A stretch of 64,000 nt of DNA from Halorhabdus sp. BNX81 (GTDB taxonomy: Archaea > Halobacteriota > Halobacteria > Halobacteriales > Haloarculaceae), in contig NZ_CP107254.1 in assembly GCF_029229925.1 (NCBI RefSeq), positions 2,356,001 to 2,420,000 of the forward strand, read 5' to 3'. The notes beneath the pieces were generated by a model. It was not told the origin of the DNA. It did no database searches and was given only the letters and a program-made list of their open reading frames with translations. The stretch's first letter is position 1. Each line of letters begins with the position of its first letter. A program made the translations under genes and the position numbers. Shown here one piece after another: positions 24,566 to 33,698 of this stretch.

Positions 24566-25201
24566 ATGTCCCAGGACGTCACGCTGGCAGTCGGCGACAG
24601 CACGTATCCCGGACGACTGAACACGCCCGAGGAGCCTTCAGATCGCGGGATACTGATCGTTCCCGGCGCGGGACACGGGCCGTTCGGCGACGTGTTCCTC
24701 CGTTTTGCCCGGAGAGCAGCCGAGGACGGACACTACGTTGCCCGATTCGAGACGTGGATATCCCCCAACGACCTGGAGGCTAAAACCGACGAAGACTTCC
24801 GGGCGGAACTGGCGGCCGGCGTCGAGTTCCTTCGTTCGCGGGGCTGTTCGACGATCACGGTCGTCGCCAAGAGTTTCGGCGGCCGAGTGGCTCTAGAGCA
24901 CCTGCCGGACGGCGTCGATCGGCTGGTACTGTGGGCTCCCGCAGTCCTGGCCGAAAACGCCGAGAACGTCCCCGAAGACGCCTGGGATCACCTGCCAGCC
25001 GTGACTCCCGGCGAATTCGGCGTCGACGTTCTGACTCGGATCCTCCAGGGTGACGACGACGGCATCCCCGTCGACAGTGCCGAGCGGATCGCCGAAGGAT
25101 TGCCAGACGGCGAACTCGTGGTCCTCCCCGACGAGGATCACTCGTTTTTGCGTAACTATACACGCGTCATCGAGGAGACGGTAGCGTTCTTGCCGGAGTG
25201 A
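24566..25201 (+). CDS. Alpha/beta hydrolase
   Basis: A 211-residue hydrolase of the small dienelactone/KANL3-Tex30-like type. The oxyanion segment is VPGAGHGPFGD, the nucleophile elbow AKSFGGR (Ser), the acid lies in QGDDDGIPV and the catalytic His in DEDHSFL. The substrate is unknown. It starts 55 bp after the DUF460 gene; a T-tract GTTTTTG near 24530 in that gap could terminate the upstream transcript. Confidence 0.82.
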   Translation: MSQDVTLAVGDSTYPGRLNTPEEPSDRGILIVPGAGHGPFGDVFLRFARRAAEDGHYVARFETWISPNDLEAKTDEDFRAELAAGVEFLRSRGCSTITVVAKSFGGRVALEHLPDGVDRLVLWAPAVLAENAENVPEDAWDHLPAVTPGEFGVDVLTRILQGDDDGIPVDSAERIAEGLPDGELVVLPDEDHSFLRNYTRVIEETVAFLPE

Positions 25202-25280
25202 CGGCAGTCGGCGGCGAGTCACCGGGATCCGTCTGTCTTCGGGGTGAGAATATTTGTGTCTCAGAACACGAGGATATCTC

Positions 25281-25805
25281 ATGGAACAATTCGTCGCCGA
25301 GAACCTCGATCGGTACGGAGACACCCAGGGTGTCCTGCCCGAGCGGCTGGAGGACTTCGGTGAACAGTATCGCGAGCAGGGATACCTGACGCGCGACCAG
25401 CTGTACGAACTGGCCTACGAGACCGCGACCCGGAGCGCCTATCACGTCGAGTCCAACCCCGAAGCGCGCTGTATCGAAGTGACGCGAAACGTCCGAACAG
25501 TCGAAGGCGATTTCTCGAAGGTGCAGCTGCTCTCCGGCCTCTCGGGATTCAAAGCCCCCGTCGCCTCGGCGGTTTTGACGGCGCTGGATCCCGAGCGCCA
25601 CGCCGTGGTGGACACCCGCGTCTGGGCCGCCCTAGAACGGCTGGAGTATCTCGACGGGCGCAAGGAGAACTTCGACGCCGCCGACTACGTGACGATGATC
25701 GAACCGATCCGCGAAATCGCCGACGAGACAGGGTATTCACCGGCAGACGTCGGCTACGCGCTGTTCGCCTACGACGACCACGTCCGGGAAGGCACACTTC
25801 ACTGA
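25281..25805 (+). CDS. HhH-GPD-like uncharacterised protein
   Basis: A 174-residue protein starting at MEQFVAENLD. The segment LSGLSGFKAPVASAVLTALDP followed by AVVDTRVWAAL resembles the helix-hairpin-helix and active-site region of HhH-GPD base-excision glycosylases, in which an Asp lies a short distance after the hairpin. Overall length is shorter than a typical glycosylase and no iron-sulfur cysteine cluster is present. It could be a DNA-repair or defence-associated protein; I cannot name it. Confidence 0.65.
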   Translation: MEQFVAENLDRYGDTQGVLPERLEDFGEQYREQGYLTRDQLYELAYETATRSAYHVESNPEARCIEVTRNVRTVEGDFSKVQLLSGLSGFKAPVASAVLTALDPERHAVVDTRVWAALERLEYLDGRKENFDAADYVTMIEPIREIADETGYSPADVGYALFAYDDHVREGTLH

Positions 25806-25857
25806 CTGTCCGTCGTGAAGACTCGGATAAGCGCGCTGAATCGAACGGCGTCGGACC

Positions 25858-25971
25858 TTACTCAGGGCCAGGTTCCTCGGGAGTCGATTCGCCGCCACGT
25901 AGTTTGGCGGCGACGACGGCGATGGTTGCAAACAGTACAGCACCGACAGCGAGTTTCTTTTTCGAACGCAT
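25858..25971 (-). CDS. 37-residue single-helix membrane protein
   Basis: A short ORF encodes MRSKKKLAVGAVLFATIAVV and a 17-residue tail ending PEEPGPE. It has a basic N-terminus, one hydrophobic helix (about 7-22) and an acidic, proline-rich tail. A minus-strand TATA element (TTTATATC, 25994-26001) is centred 27 nt before its ATG, which fits a leaderless gene and supports expression. It lies between convergent and divergent neighbours in a gap of 324 bp. Function unknown. Confidence 0.6.
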   Translation of the reverse strand: MRSKKKLAVGAVLFATIAVVAAKLRGGESTPEEPGPE

Positions 25972-25993
25972 ACTCGGCCGTTGGTCGCTATGG

Positions 25994-26001
25994 GATATAA
26001 A
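25994..26001 (-). promoter_or_regulatory. TATA element of the 37-residue ORF
   Basis: TTTATATC on the minus strand, 27 nt from the ATG complementary to 25969-25971. On the plus strand the neighbouring tgtA start at 26130 has only a weak TTCTTAG-type element near 26099. Confidence 0.55.
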
Positions 26002-26129
26002 CCGACGACCAGAGCTTCCGAGCCAGCAGTACGGGGGATCAAGGACCGTGGTGCCGACGAGTTGTCCGCCAGTCGGTCGCTGTGATCACCAAACGGAATT
26101 CTTAGGCCCGCCGATCACCCAGGACGGCT

Positions 26130-27599
26130 ATGCGCGATCACTTCGAACTCCAGGCGTACGACGCCATGGGGCGGCTCGGCGAGTTGACCGTCCCGCGGGC
26201 GGACGTCACCGTCGAGACGCCCGCACTGCTGCCGGTCATCAACCCCCACCACGAGACGATCGATCCCGGACGGCTGGCGGAGTTCGGAGCCGAGATCCTG
26301 ATCACGAACAGCTACGTGATCTACGGGAGCGACGAGGTCCGAGAGCCGGCGCTCGACGATGGATTGCACGACCTGCTGGATTTCGACGGCGCGATCATGA
26401 CCGACTCGGGATCGTTTCAGCTGGCCGAGTACGGCGAGATCGACGTCAATACGACTGAGATCCTCGAATTCCAGCGTGAGATCGGATCGGACATCGCGAC
26501 GCCGGTGGACATCCCGACACCGCCCGACGCCGACCGCGAGCAGGTCGGCCGGGAGATGGAGACGACACAGGCTCGACTCGAAACGGCCGCCGACTTCGAC
26601 GCCGGGGAGATGCTGCTCAACGCGCCAGTCCAGGGGGCGACCTACCCCGATCTTCGGGAGCAGGCCGCTCGGGACGCGTACGCGACGGGGCTCGATGTCT
26701 TTCCGATCGGCGCGGTCGTCCCGCTGTTGAACGATTACCGGTACGCCGAGATAGTCGACGCCGTTGCCGGGGCCAAGCGCGGCCTGGGCGAGGACGCCCC
26801 GGTCCACCTCTTCGGCGCGGGCCATCCCATGATGTTCGCCCTCGCCGTCGCGGCCGGCTGTGATCTGTTCGACTCTGCCGCCTACGCCCTGTACGCCCGC
26901 GACGGCCGATATCTGACCGTCCGCGGGACCGAACACCTCGACGAACTCGAACACTTCCCGTGTGAATGCCCCGTCTGCTCGACCCGAACTCCCGCGGAGC
27001 TGCGCGACCGGCCGACTCACGAGCGCACCAAACTGCTGGCCGAGCACAACCTCCACGTCTCCTTCGGCGAAATGCGCCGTATCAAGGGGGCGATCCGGCA
27101 GGGGAATCTGCTGGAACTTGTCGAGACCCGCGCTCGCGCCCACCCGACAATGCTCGACGGCTACCGGGCGCTGCTCGACCACGCCGAACAGCTCGAACGC
27201 ACCGACCCCGCCTCGAAGGACGCCTTCTTCTACCTTTCGGGGGAGAGCGCCGACCGCCCGGAGGTCCGGCGACATCACGATCGACTCGCGCGGCTGTCAC
27301 CGCCCGCGGACCTCGTGCTCGCGGCCGATCCCGACGCTCACGCTGGATCGGACGCCGACGTCTGGGCGGTCGAGCCTCCCTTCGGGCCGGTCCCGCGTGG
27401 CCTCGATCAGACCTATCCACTCACGGCGGAGCTGCCCGAGCGACTCGACGGCCGGGCCTACCGGGCCGCTGCTCGTGGCGTGAATCGTCTCGCCGAGACG
27501 AGTGACGCCGCGATCACGCTCGTCGACGACGGCTGGCCGGCGAGCGCACTCGACCTCGTCGCCGAGGGCGTGGACATCGACACGACAGTCGAAGAGTGA
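26130..27599 (+). CDS. tgtA: tRNA-guanine(15) transglycosylase (archaeosine pathway)
   Basis: A 489-residue archaeal TGT that swaps G15 of tRNA for preQ0. The substrate-site Asp92 lies in IMTDSGSFQ. The core ends with a zinc site, [16 protein letters not shown], and later His, as in ArcTGT. It is shorter than the form with a full C-terminal PUA extension; the PUA function is probably supplied by ArcS encoded 2.8 kb away. It is the first of three archaeosine genes in this region, although they are not one operon. Confidence 0.93.
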   Translation: MRDHFELQAYDAMGRLGELTVPRADVTVETPALLPVINPHHETIDPGRLAEFGAEILITNSYVIYGSDEVREPALDDGLHDLLDFDGAIMTDSGSFQLAEYGEIDVNTTEILEFQREIGSDIATPVDIPTPPDADREQVGREMETTQARLETAADFDAGEMLLNAPVQGATYPDLREQAARDAYATGLDVFPIGAVVPLLNDYRYAEIVDAVAGAKRGLGEDAPVHLFGAGHPMMFALAVAAGCDLFDSAAYALYARDGRYLTVRGTEHLDELEHFPCECPVCSTRTPAELRDRPTHERTKLLAEHNLHVSFGEMRRIKGAIRQGNLLELVETRARAHPTMLDGYRALLDHAEQLERTDPASKDAFFYLSGESADRPEVRRHHDRLARLSPPADLVLAADPDAHAGSDADVWAVEPPFGPVPRGLDQTYPLTAELPERLDGRAYRAAARGVNRLAETSDAAITLVDDGWPASALDLVAEGVDIDTTVEE

Positions 27600-27705
27600 C
27601 AGACGCTTACCGGATCGCTCCGCTGGATCGACTGCCGGCATCGCCGAACCCGGTAAGGTCTGACAGCACCCGTGCGTTTTCCCGTCGGGTCGCCGTTTCG
27701 CCAGT

Positions 27706-28653
27706 ATGAGTCAGTTCGACCGGACCAAAGAGTCCGGCAACGAATCGGGGGCAGGGACCGAGACCGGTCCGGGACCGGCCCGGACCGAGTCGCGGATCCC
27801 GCCGGCGGAGGTCTTTTCCATTCTGGGCAACGACACGCGGGTGGCCATCCTCCGGGCCATGCTGGAACTGGACGCGGACGAGCAGCCGGTCAGCTTCACG
27901 GCCATCTTCGAGCAGGTCGACATCGCCGACAGCGCCAACTTCAGCTACCACCTCGAGAAGTTGACGGGTCATTTCGTCGCCCAGCGCGAGGACGGCTACG
28001 TGTTCCGGTATCCCGGCCGGAAGGTCGTGAGTTCGATCTTCACCGGGACGCTGACCGAGCGCGCCCAGCTCGGCTTTTTCCCCGTCGATGGGTCCTGTTA
28101 TGCCTGTGATAGATCTCTGCACGGGTGGTACGTCGACGACGAACTCACCATCGGCTGTATCGACTGTGGGACGATCCAGGTCAGCTACCCGTTCCCCGCC
28201 GGCGGCCTCGACGACCGCACGACCGAAGACGTCCTGGAAGCTTTCCAGCACTACGTCCGTCACCACTACTGTCTGGCCGCCGACGGCGTCTGTCCGGAAT
28301 GTACCGGCTCGATCGAGTCGGATCTCGTGGCCGACCCTGACGAGGACGACCTGGAGGTCGCCGTCGAACACGTCTGTCAACGCTGCGGGTACCGCCTGGA
28401 GTCAACCGTCGGTATCACGCTGCTCGATGTCGCCGACGTCCTGGTGTTTTTCTCCGAGCGCGGGGTCGATCTGAACGCGACGCCGTTCTGGCACTTCGAC
28501 TGGTGCGTCAGTGACAAGCGAACGGAGATCGTCGACGACGAGCCGCTCCGTGTCCGGCTGACTCTCCCCTGTGCAGGCGACGAACTCCGCGTCCTGCTCG
28601 ACGAAACCGTCTCCGTGATCGACACTGCAGTCGTCGAACGCCTCCCGGAGTAA
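27706..28653 (+). CDS. ArsR-like winged-helix regulator with zinc-ribbon C-terminus
   Basis: A 315-residue protein. After an acidic linker, residues about 30-110 are a winged helix (EVFSILGNDTRVAILRAML, then NFSYHLEKLTGHFV). The C-terminal half has cysteine pairs CYAC, CIDC, CPEC and CQRC, consistent with two zinc ribbons, a layout found in haloarchaeal DUF7351-type regulators. It may bind a metal or redox signal. It lies between tgtA and a flavin reductase gene; targets are unknown. Confidence 0.8.
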   Translation: MSQFDRTKESGNESGAGTETGPGPARTESRIPPAEVFSILGNDTRVAILRAMLELDADEQPVSFTAIFEQVDIADSANFSYHLEKLTGHFVAQREDGYVFRYPGRKVVSSIFTGTLTERAQLGFFPVDGSCYACDRSLHGWYVDDELTIGCIDCGTIQVSYPFPAGGLDDRTTEDVLEAFQHYVRHHYCLAADGVCPECTGSIESDLVADPDEDDLEVAVEHVCQRCGYRLESTVGITLLDVADVLVFFSERGVDLNATPFWHFDWCVSDKRTEIVDDEPLRVRLTLPCAGDELRVLLDETVSVIDTAVVERLPE

Positions 28654-28802
28654 GCCGGCTCAACAAAGTATCAAAAAATAAACTGTAGTTGGGTGGAGGA
28701 AGGGCTCATACCGGTCGAGTCCGTAGTCGTGGATATGACGCAGTCACTGACTGGACGGATGGCATCGACGACCCAGGCGAGCGGACGGAGTACTCGGTAA
28801 CG

Positions 28803-29300
28803 ATGGTCGACGCCGAGCAGTTCCGGGCCGTCCTCGGGCAGTTCGCGACCGGCGTGACCGTCGTGACGCTGCCGGGCGACCCGCCCCACGGCATCACCGT
28901 CAGCGCCTTCGCCAGTCTGTCGATGGACCCGCCGCTCGTGTTGATCTCGCTCGACCACGACACCGACGCCCACCGGCGACTCGCCGACGGGGACGACGAC
29001 GGGTTCGCCGTCAACATCCTCGCCCGCGACCAACGCGAGGTCGGCGAATTCTTCGCGGGGATGACCGACGATGGCGATCCCCTCGCCGAAGCGACCGACG
29101 CGCCGGCCACGGGTGCACCCGTCTTCGACGACGACCTCGCGTTCGTCGACTGTTCGGTGTACGATAGCTTCGAGGCGGGCGATCACACGGTCTACGTCGG
29201 GAAGGTCGAAGCGGCCGAGTTGTTGAACCCCGAGGCCGACCCGCTCACGTATCACCGCGGCGAGTGGGGCACGATTCCGGCGGCGGCGGACAACGCCTGA
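28803..29300 (+). CDS. Flavin reductase-family FMN-binding protein
   Basis: The protein is 165 residues when started at MVDAEQFRAV; an upstream in-frame ATG at 28689 would add an unlikely basic leader. The family pattern is clear: QFATGVTVVTLPGDPPHGITVSAF, then PPLVLISLDHDT and FAVNILARDQ. It would bind FMN and reduce flavin with NAD(P)H for a partner oxygenase, none of which is visible nearby. It is convergent with the SOD gene. Confidence 0.87.
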   Translation: MVDAEQFRAVLGQFATGVTVVTLPGDPPHGITVSAFASLSMDPPLVLISLDHDTDAHRRLADGDDDGFAVNILARDQREVGEFFAGMTDDGDPLAEATDAPATGAPVFDDDLAFVDCSVYDSFEAGDHTVYVGKVEAAELLNPEADPLTYHRGEWGTIPAAADNA

Positions 29301-29462
29301 CTACCCAGCGAAGCCACTTTTCGAAAGCGAACGACGCCAGCCCACCGCGAGCCACGACTATCTCGACCGTCGCCGTAGTCGGGTGAGTCACGGCCGCGGC
29401 GTTGCATCCTGTCTTTCGCGAAAAAATGCCCACTGCAGTGTGTTCGAGACGACGTCGCGTAT

Positions 29463-30065
29463 CTACTCGAACAGTTCGACGGCCTGCTCGAAGCGCGCGG
29501 CGGGTTCCTCCCAGTCGACGACCTCGAAGAAGTTCTCGACAAACTCGCCGCGGGCGGGCCCGTAGTCGTGGTAGTAGGAGTGCTCCCAGACGTCCAGCGC
29601 CAGGACGGGGTGGCTGCCCCAGAGCGCGCCCTGGTCGTGTTTGTCGACGACGACATTGCGAAGCTGGTTGCTGAACGAATCGTAGACCAAAAGCGCCCAG
29701 CCGCCGGCCCCGCTGGCGGCGGCCTCGAACTCGCCCTTCCAGGCGTCATAGGAGCCGAAGTCCTCCTCGATTCGCTCGCGGAGGTCGCCCGCGGGTTCGT
29801 CGCCACCCTCCGGGCTCATCGACTGCCAGAAGAGGTCGTGCAGGACGTGGCCGGAGCCGTTGTGCGTGACGTTGCGGATCGCGCCGGCCGAGGAGTCGAA
29901 CTCACCGGCCTCGCGGTTCGCCGCGAGGGTCTCCTCGGCGGCGTTCCAGCCGTTGACGTAGCCCTGATGGTGGGTGTCGTGATGCCAGCGCAGTACCTGC
30001 TCGGAGATGTGCGGTTCCAGTGCGTCGTAGTCGTACGGTAGCGGCGGTAGCTCGTAGTCGCTCAT
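29463..30065 (-). CDS. sod: Superoxide dismutase (Fe/Mn family)
   Basis: A 200-residue SOD starting at MSDYELPPLP. Metal ligands are visible in LRWHHDTHHQGYV, HVLHDLFWQSM and ALDVWEHSYYHDY. The family cannot be split into Mn or Fe use from this sequence alone; Mn is usual in haloarchaea. The promoter has a minus-strand TATA-like TTCATATCC around 30095-30103 and a perfect inverted repeat over the presumed start site, which suggests redox- or metal-dependent control. Confidence 0.92.
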   Translation of the reverse strand: MSDYELPPLPYDYDALEPHISEQVLRWHHDTHHQGYVNGWNAAEETLAANREAGEFDSSAGAIRNVTHNGSGHVLHDLFWQSMSPEGGDEPAGDLRERIEEDFGSYDAWKGEFEAAASGAGGWALLVYDSFSNQLRNVVVDKHDQGALWGSHPVLALDVWEHSYYHDYGPARGEFVENFFEVVDWEEPAARFEQAVELFE

Positions 30066-30068
30066 GTT

Positions 30069-30089
30069 ACGCATTTCCGAGTAATGCGT
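30069..30089. promoter_or_regulatory. Inverted repeat at the sod transcription start
   Basis: ACGCATT (30069-30075) and AATGCGT (30083-30089) form a perfect 7-bp inverted repeat with a 7-nt spacer. It lies between the TATA-like element and the ATG of sod, over the expected start site, where a bound protein would block transcription. The regulator is unknown. Confidence 0.5.
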
Positions 30090-30383
30090 GGGACGGATAT
30101 GAACGTTCTCTGTAGCGGATTTTAGAAGGATACTTGATATTCAAATTTCGTCTCTTGAACGGTTATTGGCGGATATAGGCCATCGATACGAAATACCTAT
30201 ACTCGTTTTGATTGTTTTCACTTGCCGCAACGGAATGCCGGATATGGTCGAATCAGATCAGATAGCGTATATATGGCGTATCGCCGGGCTGAGACAGACG
30301 ATCGGGAGGGCGGCGGATCGGTTTCGGACTGAGAGCGTTCGGGACTGGAAAGATAGTTGTGAGCGCGTCTCCGAATGGGTTCC
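30090..30383. promoter_or_regulatory. AT-rich divergent spacer between sod and arcS
   Basis: This stretch has no convincing gene. It is AT-rich from 30110 to 30280 and includes a TATA-like GTATATATG at 30267-30275, which would place an arcS start near 30297 and leave an 87-nt 5' leader. A second TATA-like sequence (ACCTATACT) lies near 30192-30200. The long leader is unusual among the mostly leaderless genes here. Confidence 0.5.
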
Positions 30384-32132
30384 ATGACCGAGTATTTCGA
30401 AGTGATCGACCGGGACGGGGCCGCCAGGATCGGCGACCTCCGGCTGGCCGCGTCGATCACTACGCCGGCGCTGATCGACGACGTGCTCGTCGACGCCGGT
30501 GACCTCTGGACGGAAGATCGCCAGGTCCCCGATGGCAGCGACGACGAGTTGACGGTCCTGCCCCACCGCGGGTTCCCGGCCGGGACGCCCGAGGAAGTCC
30601 AGACGGCCTTCGACCCCGCCGTCCCGGACGTCGAGTATCCCAGCGCCGCCGTCATCTCCCCGGAGACGGCTGCCGATCACGGCACCGACGCGTACGTCCT
30701 CGCCGGCGGGGCCGGCCTGGTCGGCCACAGTGAGGCGTTCGTCGACGCTATCGTCGAGACTCGGGAGTCGATCCCGCCGGATGCCGGCCTCTACCTTCCG
30801 GGCGTCGCCACGCCCGGCAACGTCGCCACCCTCGCGTACGCCGGGGTCGACCTCTTCGACACGGACCGCGCCGTCGTCCGTGGGACCCAGGGGTGGTATC
30901 TCACCCGCGACGGCGAGTATCGCCTCGCCGACCTCGACGAACTCCCGTGCTCGTGCCCGGCGTGTCAGCAGGCTGTCGAGGACTTCGACCGCGAGGACTG
31001 CGTCGAGCACAACGAACGCGTCCTCGACGCCGAGCTCCGGACCGTCCGCAACCGGATCCGTGATGGGGAACTTCGGGACTACATCGAGGGCCAGGCCCGC
31101 CACGAGCAGTGGCTGACTGCGACGATGCGGCGACTCGACGACGAGTACACCTACCTCGAACAGCGCACGCCGCTGCTCCGGAAAGCCGAGATCACGGCGT
31201 CGACCGACGACACGCTCCGGCGGGTCGAGATCCAGCGCTTCGCCGAGCGCGTTACCGACCGCTATCGCAACCGCTTCGATGCCCCCCTCGTTCTGGTGCC
31301 GTGCTCGGCGACGAAGCCATACAGCGACTCCCAGAGCCACGGCCAGTTCCGCGAGGCGATCAACTACCGCGGGCACGTCGCCTCGATGACCTCGCCGATC
31401 GGCGTCGTCCCCCAGGAACTCGAACTTACCTACCCGGCCCAGCACTACGACACCGTCGTCACCGGCCGGTGGTCCGAGACGGAGATCGAATTCGTCGCGG
31501 ATGTGCTCGAAGCCTACCTCGCCGCCAACGACTACCCGCGCGTGATCGCCCACGTTCCCGAGGACTACCGGGCGATCACCGAGCGCGTCGAGAAGCGCCT
31601 CGACCGGGAGTTCGAGTACACCGTCGCCGATCACCCCACGACCGACGAATCGCTCGCGAACCTCTCGAAAGCGCTCGCGGGCGAGCAAAAGTACCGCAAG
31701 CGCGAGCGCCAGCACAACGTGATTCGCGCCATCGCCGACTACCAGTTCGGCGCGGGCGCTGGCGACGAACTCTTCGGGGACTTCAGCGTCGAGAGTCGCT
31801 ATCCGAAGCTCCGGGTTCGAGACGACGACGACGAGCAACTCGCCGCGATGGTGCCCGAGTACGGCGTCCTCGCGCTGACGCTCGCCGGCGCTCGACAGTG
31901 GGTCGACGCTGACGTCCCGACCAAGCGCGTCGAAATCGACGACTTCGTCCCCCACGGCAGCGTCCTGGCGCCGGGGATCCTCGACGCCGACGAGTCGATC
32001 CGGGTCGGTGACGAAGTGGTCTTCGAGGGGCCCTCGGCGTTCGCGATCGGCCGGGCGAACATGAGCGGGCCGGAGATGGTCGCCAGTTCGCGGGGGATCG
32101 CCAGCGAGGTCCGCCACGTCGAAGAGAAATGA
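30384..32132 (+). CDS. arcS: Archaeosine synthase subunit ArcS
   Basis: A 582-residue protein when started at MTEYFEVIDR (an ATG at 30375 would add three residues). The N-terminal two thirds are TGT-like (LRLAASITTPALIDDVLV; zinc-type PCSCPACQQA). The C-terminus is a PUA domain (VEIDDFVPHGSVLAPGI, VRVGDEVV-like). ArcS attaches lysine to preQ0 at tRNA position 15, and its partner RaSEA then generates archaeosine; both genes are in this locus. The stop overlaps the VanZ-like gene in an ATGA arrangement. Confidence 0.9.
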   Translation: MTEYFEVIDRDGAARIGDLRLAASITTPALIDDVLVDAGDLWTEDRQVPDGSDDELTVLPHRGFPAGTPEEVQTAFDPAVPDVEYPSAAVISPETAADHGTDAYVLAGGAGLVGHSEAFVDAIVETRESIPPDAGLYLPGVATPGNVATLAYAGVDLFDTDRAVVRGTQGWYLTRDGEYRLADLDELPCSCPACQQAVEDFDREDCVEHNERVLDAELRTVRNRIRDGELRDYIEGQARHEQWLTATMRRLDDEYTYLEQRTPLLRKAEITASTDDTLRRVEIQRFAERVTDRYRNRFDAPLVLVPCSATKPYSDSQSHGQFREAINYRGHVASMTSPIGVVPQELELTYPAQHYDTVVTGRWSETEIEFVADVLEAYLAANDYPRVIAHVPEDYRAITERVEKRLDREFEYTVADHPTTDESLANLSKALAGEQKYRKRERQHNVIRAIADYQFGAGAGDELFGDFSVESRYPKLRVRDDDDEQLAAMVPEYGVLALTLAGARQWVDADVPTKRVEIDDFVPHGSVLAPGILDADESIRVGDEVVFEGPSAFAIGRANMSGPEMVASSRGIASEVRHVEEK

Positions 32133-32545
32133 GCGCGGGGGCCCGGCCGGTCGATCGACCGCTACGGTGGCTGATCGTCATCGTCGTCGCGGCGATCCTC
32201 TTCGTCGCGGCGGTCGTCGAACCTTCGTCGGATATCGCCCGATCGGGACCGTTCGGCCTGCTCACACAGGCGACCTGGCTGCACGTCTTCGGCTACGCCT
32301 TTTTCAGCCTGACGCTGGTGTACGCACTGCTGGATACGCCCGACGAGCCGACGCTCCATCCAGCGGTCGTCCCCATCATCGTCGTCGCCTACGGCATCCT
32401 GCTCGAACTCGTCCAGATGTTGATCCCCTACCGCTCCTTTGGCGTGGGGGACATCCTCGCGGACGCGGTCGGGGCCGTCGTGGTGGTCGCCGTGTGGGCC
32501 TACGGCCGGGCCGCGCTGGCGGCGCTCGGGTTTCGCCGGTCGTGA
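32129..32545 (+). CDS. VanZ-like membrane protein
   Basis: A 138-residue protein with four hydrophobic helices. The VanZ-family pattern is visible in HVFGYAFFSLTLVYALL and ELVQMLIPYRSFGVGDILADAVGA. VanZ-like proteins are widespread membrane proteins of uncertain role. The gene overlaps the arcS stop by 4 nt, so it is translationally coupled to a tRNA-modification gene, probably for expression reasons. Confidence 0.82.
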   Translation: MSAGARPVDRPLRWLIVIVVAAILFVAAVVEPSSDIARSGPFGLLTQATWLHVFGYAFFSLTLVYALLDTPDEPTLHPAVVPIIVVAYGILLELVQMLIPYRSFGVGDILADAVGAVVVVAVWAYGRAALAALGFRRS

Positions 32546-32620
32546 GATGATCTTGATGGGATCATCGATCACAAGGTAGGGACGCAGGGGCTTTAGGGAC
32601 TGACCGGCTATCCGTTTCCA

Positions 32621-33697
32621 ATGAGCCAGCCGAGTCCGGACGTCTACGAGCAGGGACGGGGCATGGATGCCCACAATAAGGTGATGCGGGAGATCCGCTC
32701 CCGCAACGACGCCTCCTACGAGCCCGACGAACCAACCCGGGTCTGGATCGACCGGGACAACACGCCCGACGGCGTCGTCGATTCGCTGACGATCGTCCTC
32801 AACACCGGCGGGTGTCGGTGGGCCCGGGCCGGCGGCTGCACGATGTGTGGCTACGTCGCCGAGAGCGTCGACGGCGGGACGGTCGCCCACGAGGACCTCC
32901 TCGCCCAGATCGACGCCGCTCTGGAACAGGAACGCGAGACCCACGACGGCACCTGCCGGCAGGTCAAGATCTACACGTCGGGAAGTTTCCTCGACGAGCG
33001 CGAGGTCCCCGCCGAGACCCGGCAAGCCATCGCCGACGCCTTCGGTGATCGGGATCGGATCGTCGTCGAATCGCTCCCGGACTTCGTCGATCGGGAGAAG
33101 ATCGCGGACTTCCGCGAGCAGGGCCTTGCCGTCGACGTGGCGATCGGTCTGGAGACGGCGACCGACCGGGTCCGCCACGACTGCGTGAACAAGTACTTCG
33201 ACTTCGCCGACTTCGAGGACGCCTGCGCCGAGGCCCTCGCCGCCGACGCCGGCGTGAAGGCCTATCTCCTCATGAAACCGCCGTTCCTCAGCGAGAGCGA
33301 GGCCATCGAGGACATGATCTCCTCGGTCGAGCGATGTGCGGCCGTCGATGGGTGTCACACCGTCTCGATGAACCCGACAAACGTCCAGCGCTACACGATG
33401 GTCGAACAGCTCTATTTCGACGGCGGCTACCGCCCGCCATGGCTCTGGAGCGTCGCCGAGGTCCTCCGGGAAACGGTCGAGGAGGACGTCACCGTCGTCT
33501 CGGACCCCGTCGGCCACGGCAGCGACCGCGGGCCGCACAACTGCGGGGAGTGTGACGAGCACGTCCAGACGGCGATCAAGGACTTCAACCTCCGGCAAGA
33601 CCCGAGCGTGTTCACGCAGGTCGAATGTGAGTGCGAACGAACCTGGGATGTCGTCCGCGAGCGCGAGAAGAGCTACTCGTTGCCGCTCGCGCAGTGA
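32621..33697 (+). CDS. Archaeosine synthase radical SAM subunit RaSEA
   Basis: A 358-residue radical SAM enzyme with a noncanonical cluster motif C65-x7-C73-x2-C76 (GGCRWARAGGCTMCGY). This is the RaSEA type, which acts with ArcS to convert lysine-bearing preQ0 at tRNA position 15 into archaeosine. The C-terminal CNCGECD-like HNCGECDEHV and CECERTW segments may bind metal. It follows arcS and the VanZ-like gene with a 75-bp gap. Confidence 0.88.
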   Translation: MSQPSPDVYEQGRGMDAHNKVMREIRSRNDASYEPDEPTRVWIDRDNTPDGVVDSLTIVLNTGGCRWARAGGCTMCGYVAESVDGGTVAHEDLLAQIDAALEQERETHDGTCRQVKIYTSGSFLDEREVPAETRQAIADAFGDRDRIVVESLPDFVDREKIADFREQGLAVDVAIGLETATDRVRHDCVNKYFDFADFEDACAEALAADAGVKAYLLMKPPFLSESEAIEDMISSVERCAAVDGCHTVSMNPTNVQRYTMVEQLYFDGGYRPPWLWSVAEVLRETVEEDVTVVSDPVGHGSDRGPHNCGECDEHVQTAIKDFNLRQDPSVFTQVECECERTWDVVREREKSYSLPLAQ

Positions 33698-33698
33698 G

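Noticed and set aside
30166-30387. Plus-strand ORF of 73 residues before arcS
   Set aside because: It runs through the promoter region, has non-haloarchaeal amino acid content and overlaps the arcS start in another frame.
30258-32117. Minus-strand ORF of 619 residues
   Set aside because: It is antisense to arcS and shows no motif; its composition mirrors the third-position GC bias of the real gene.
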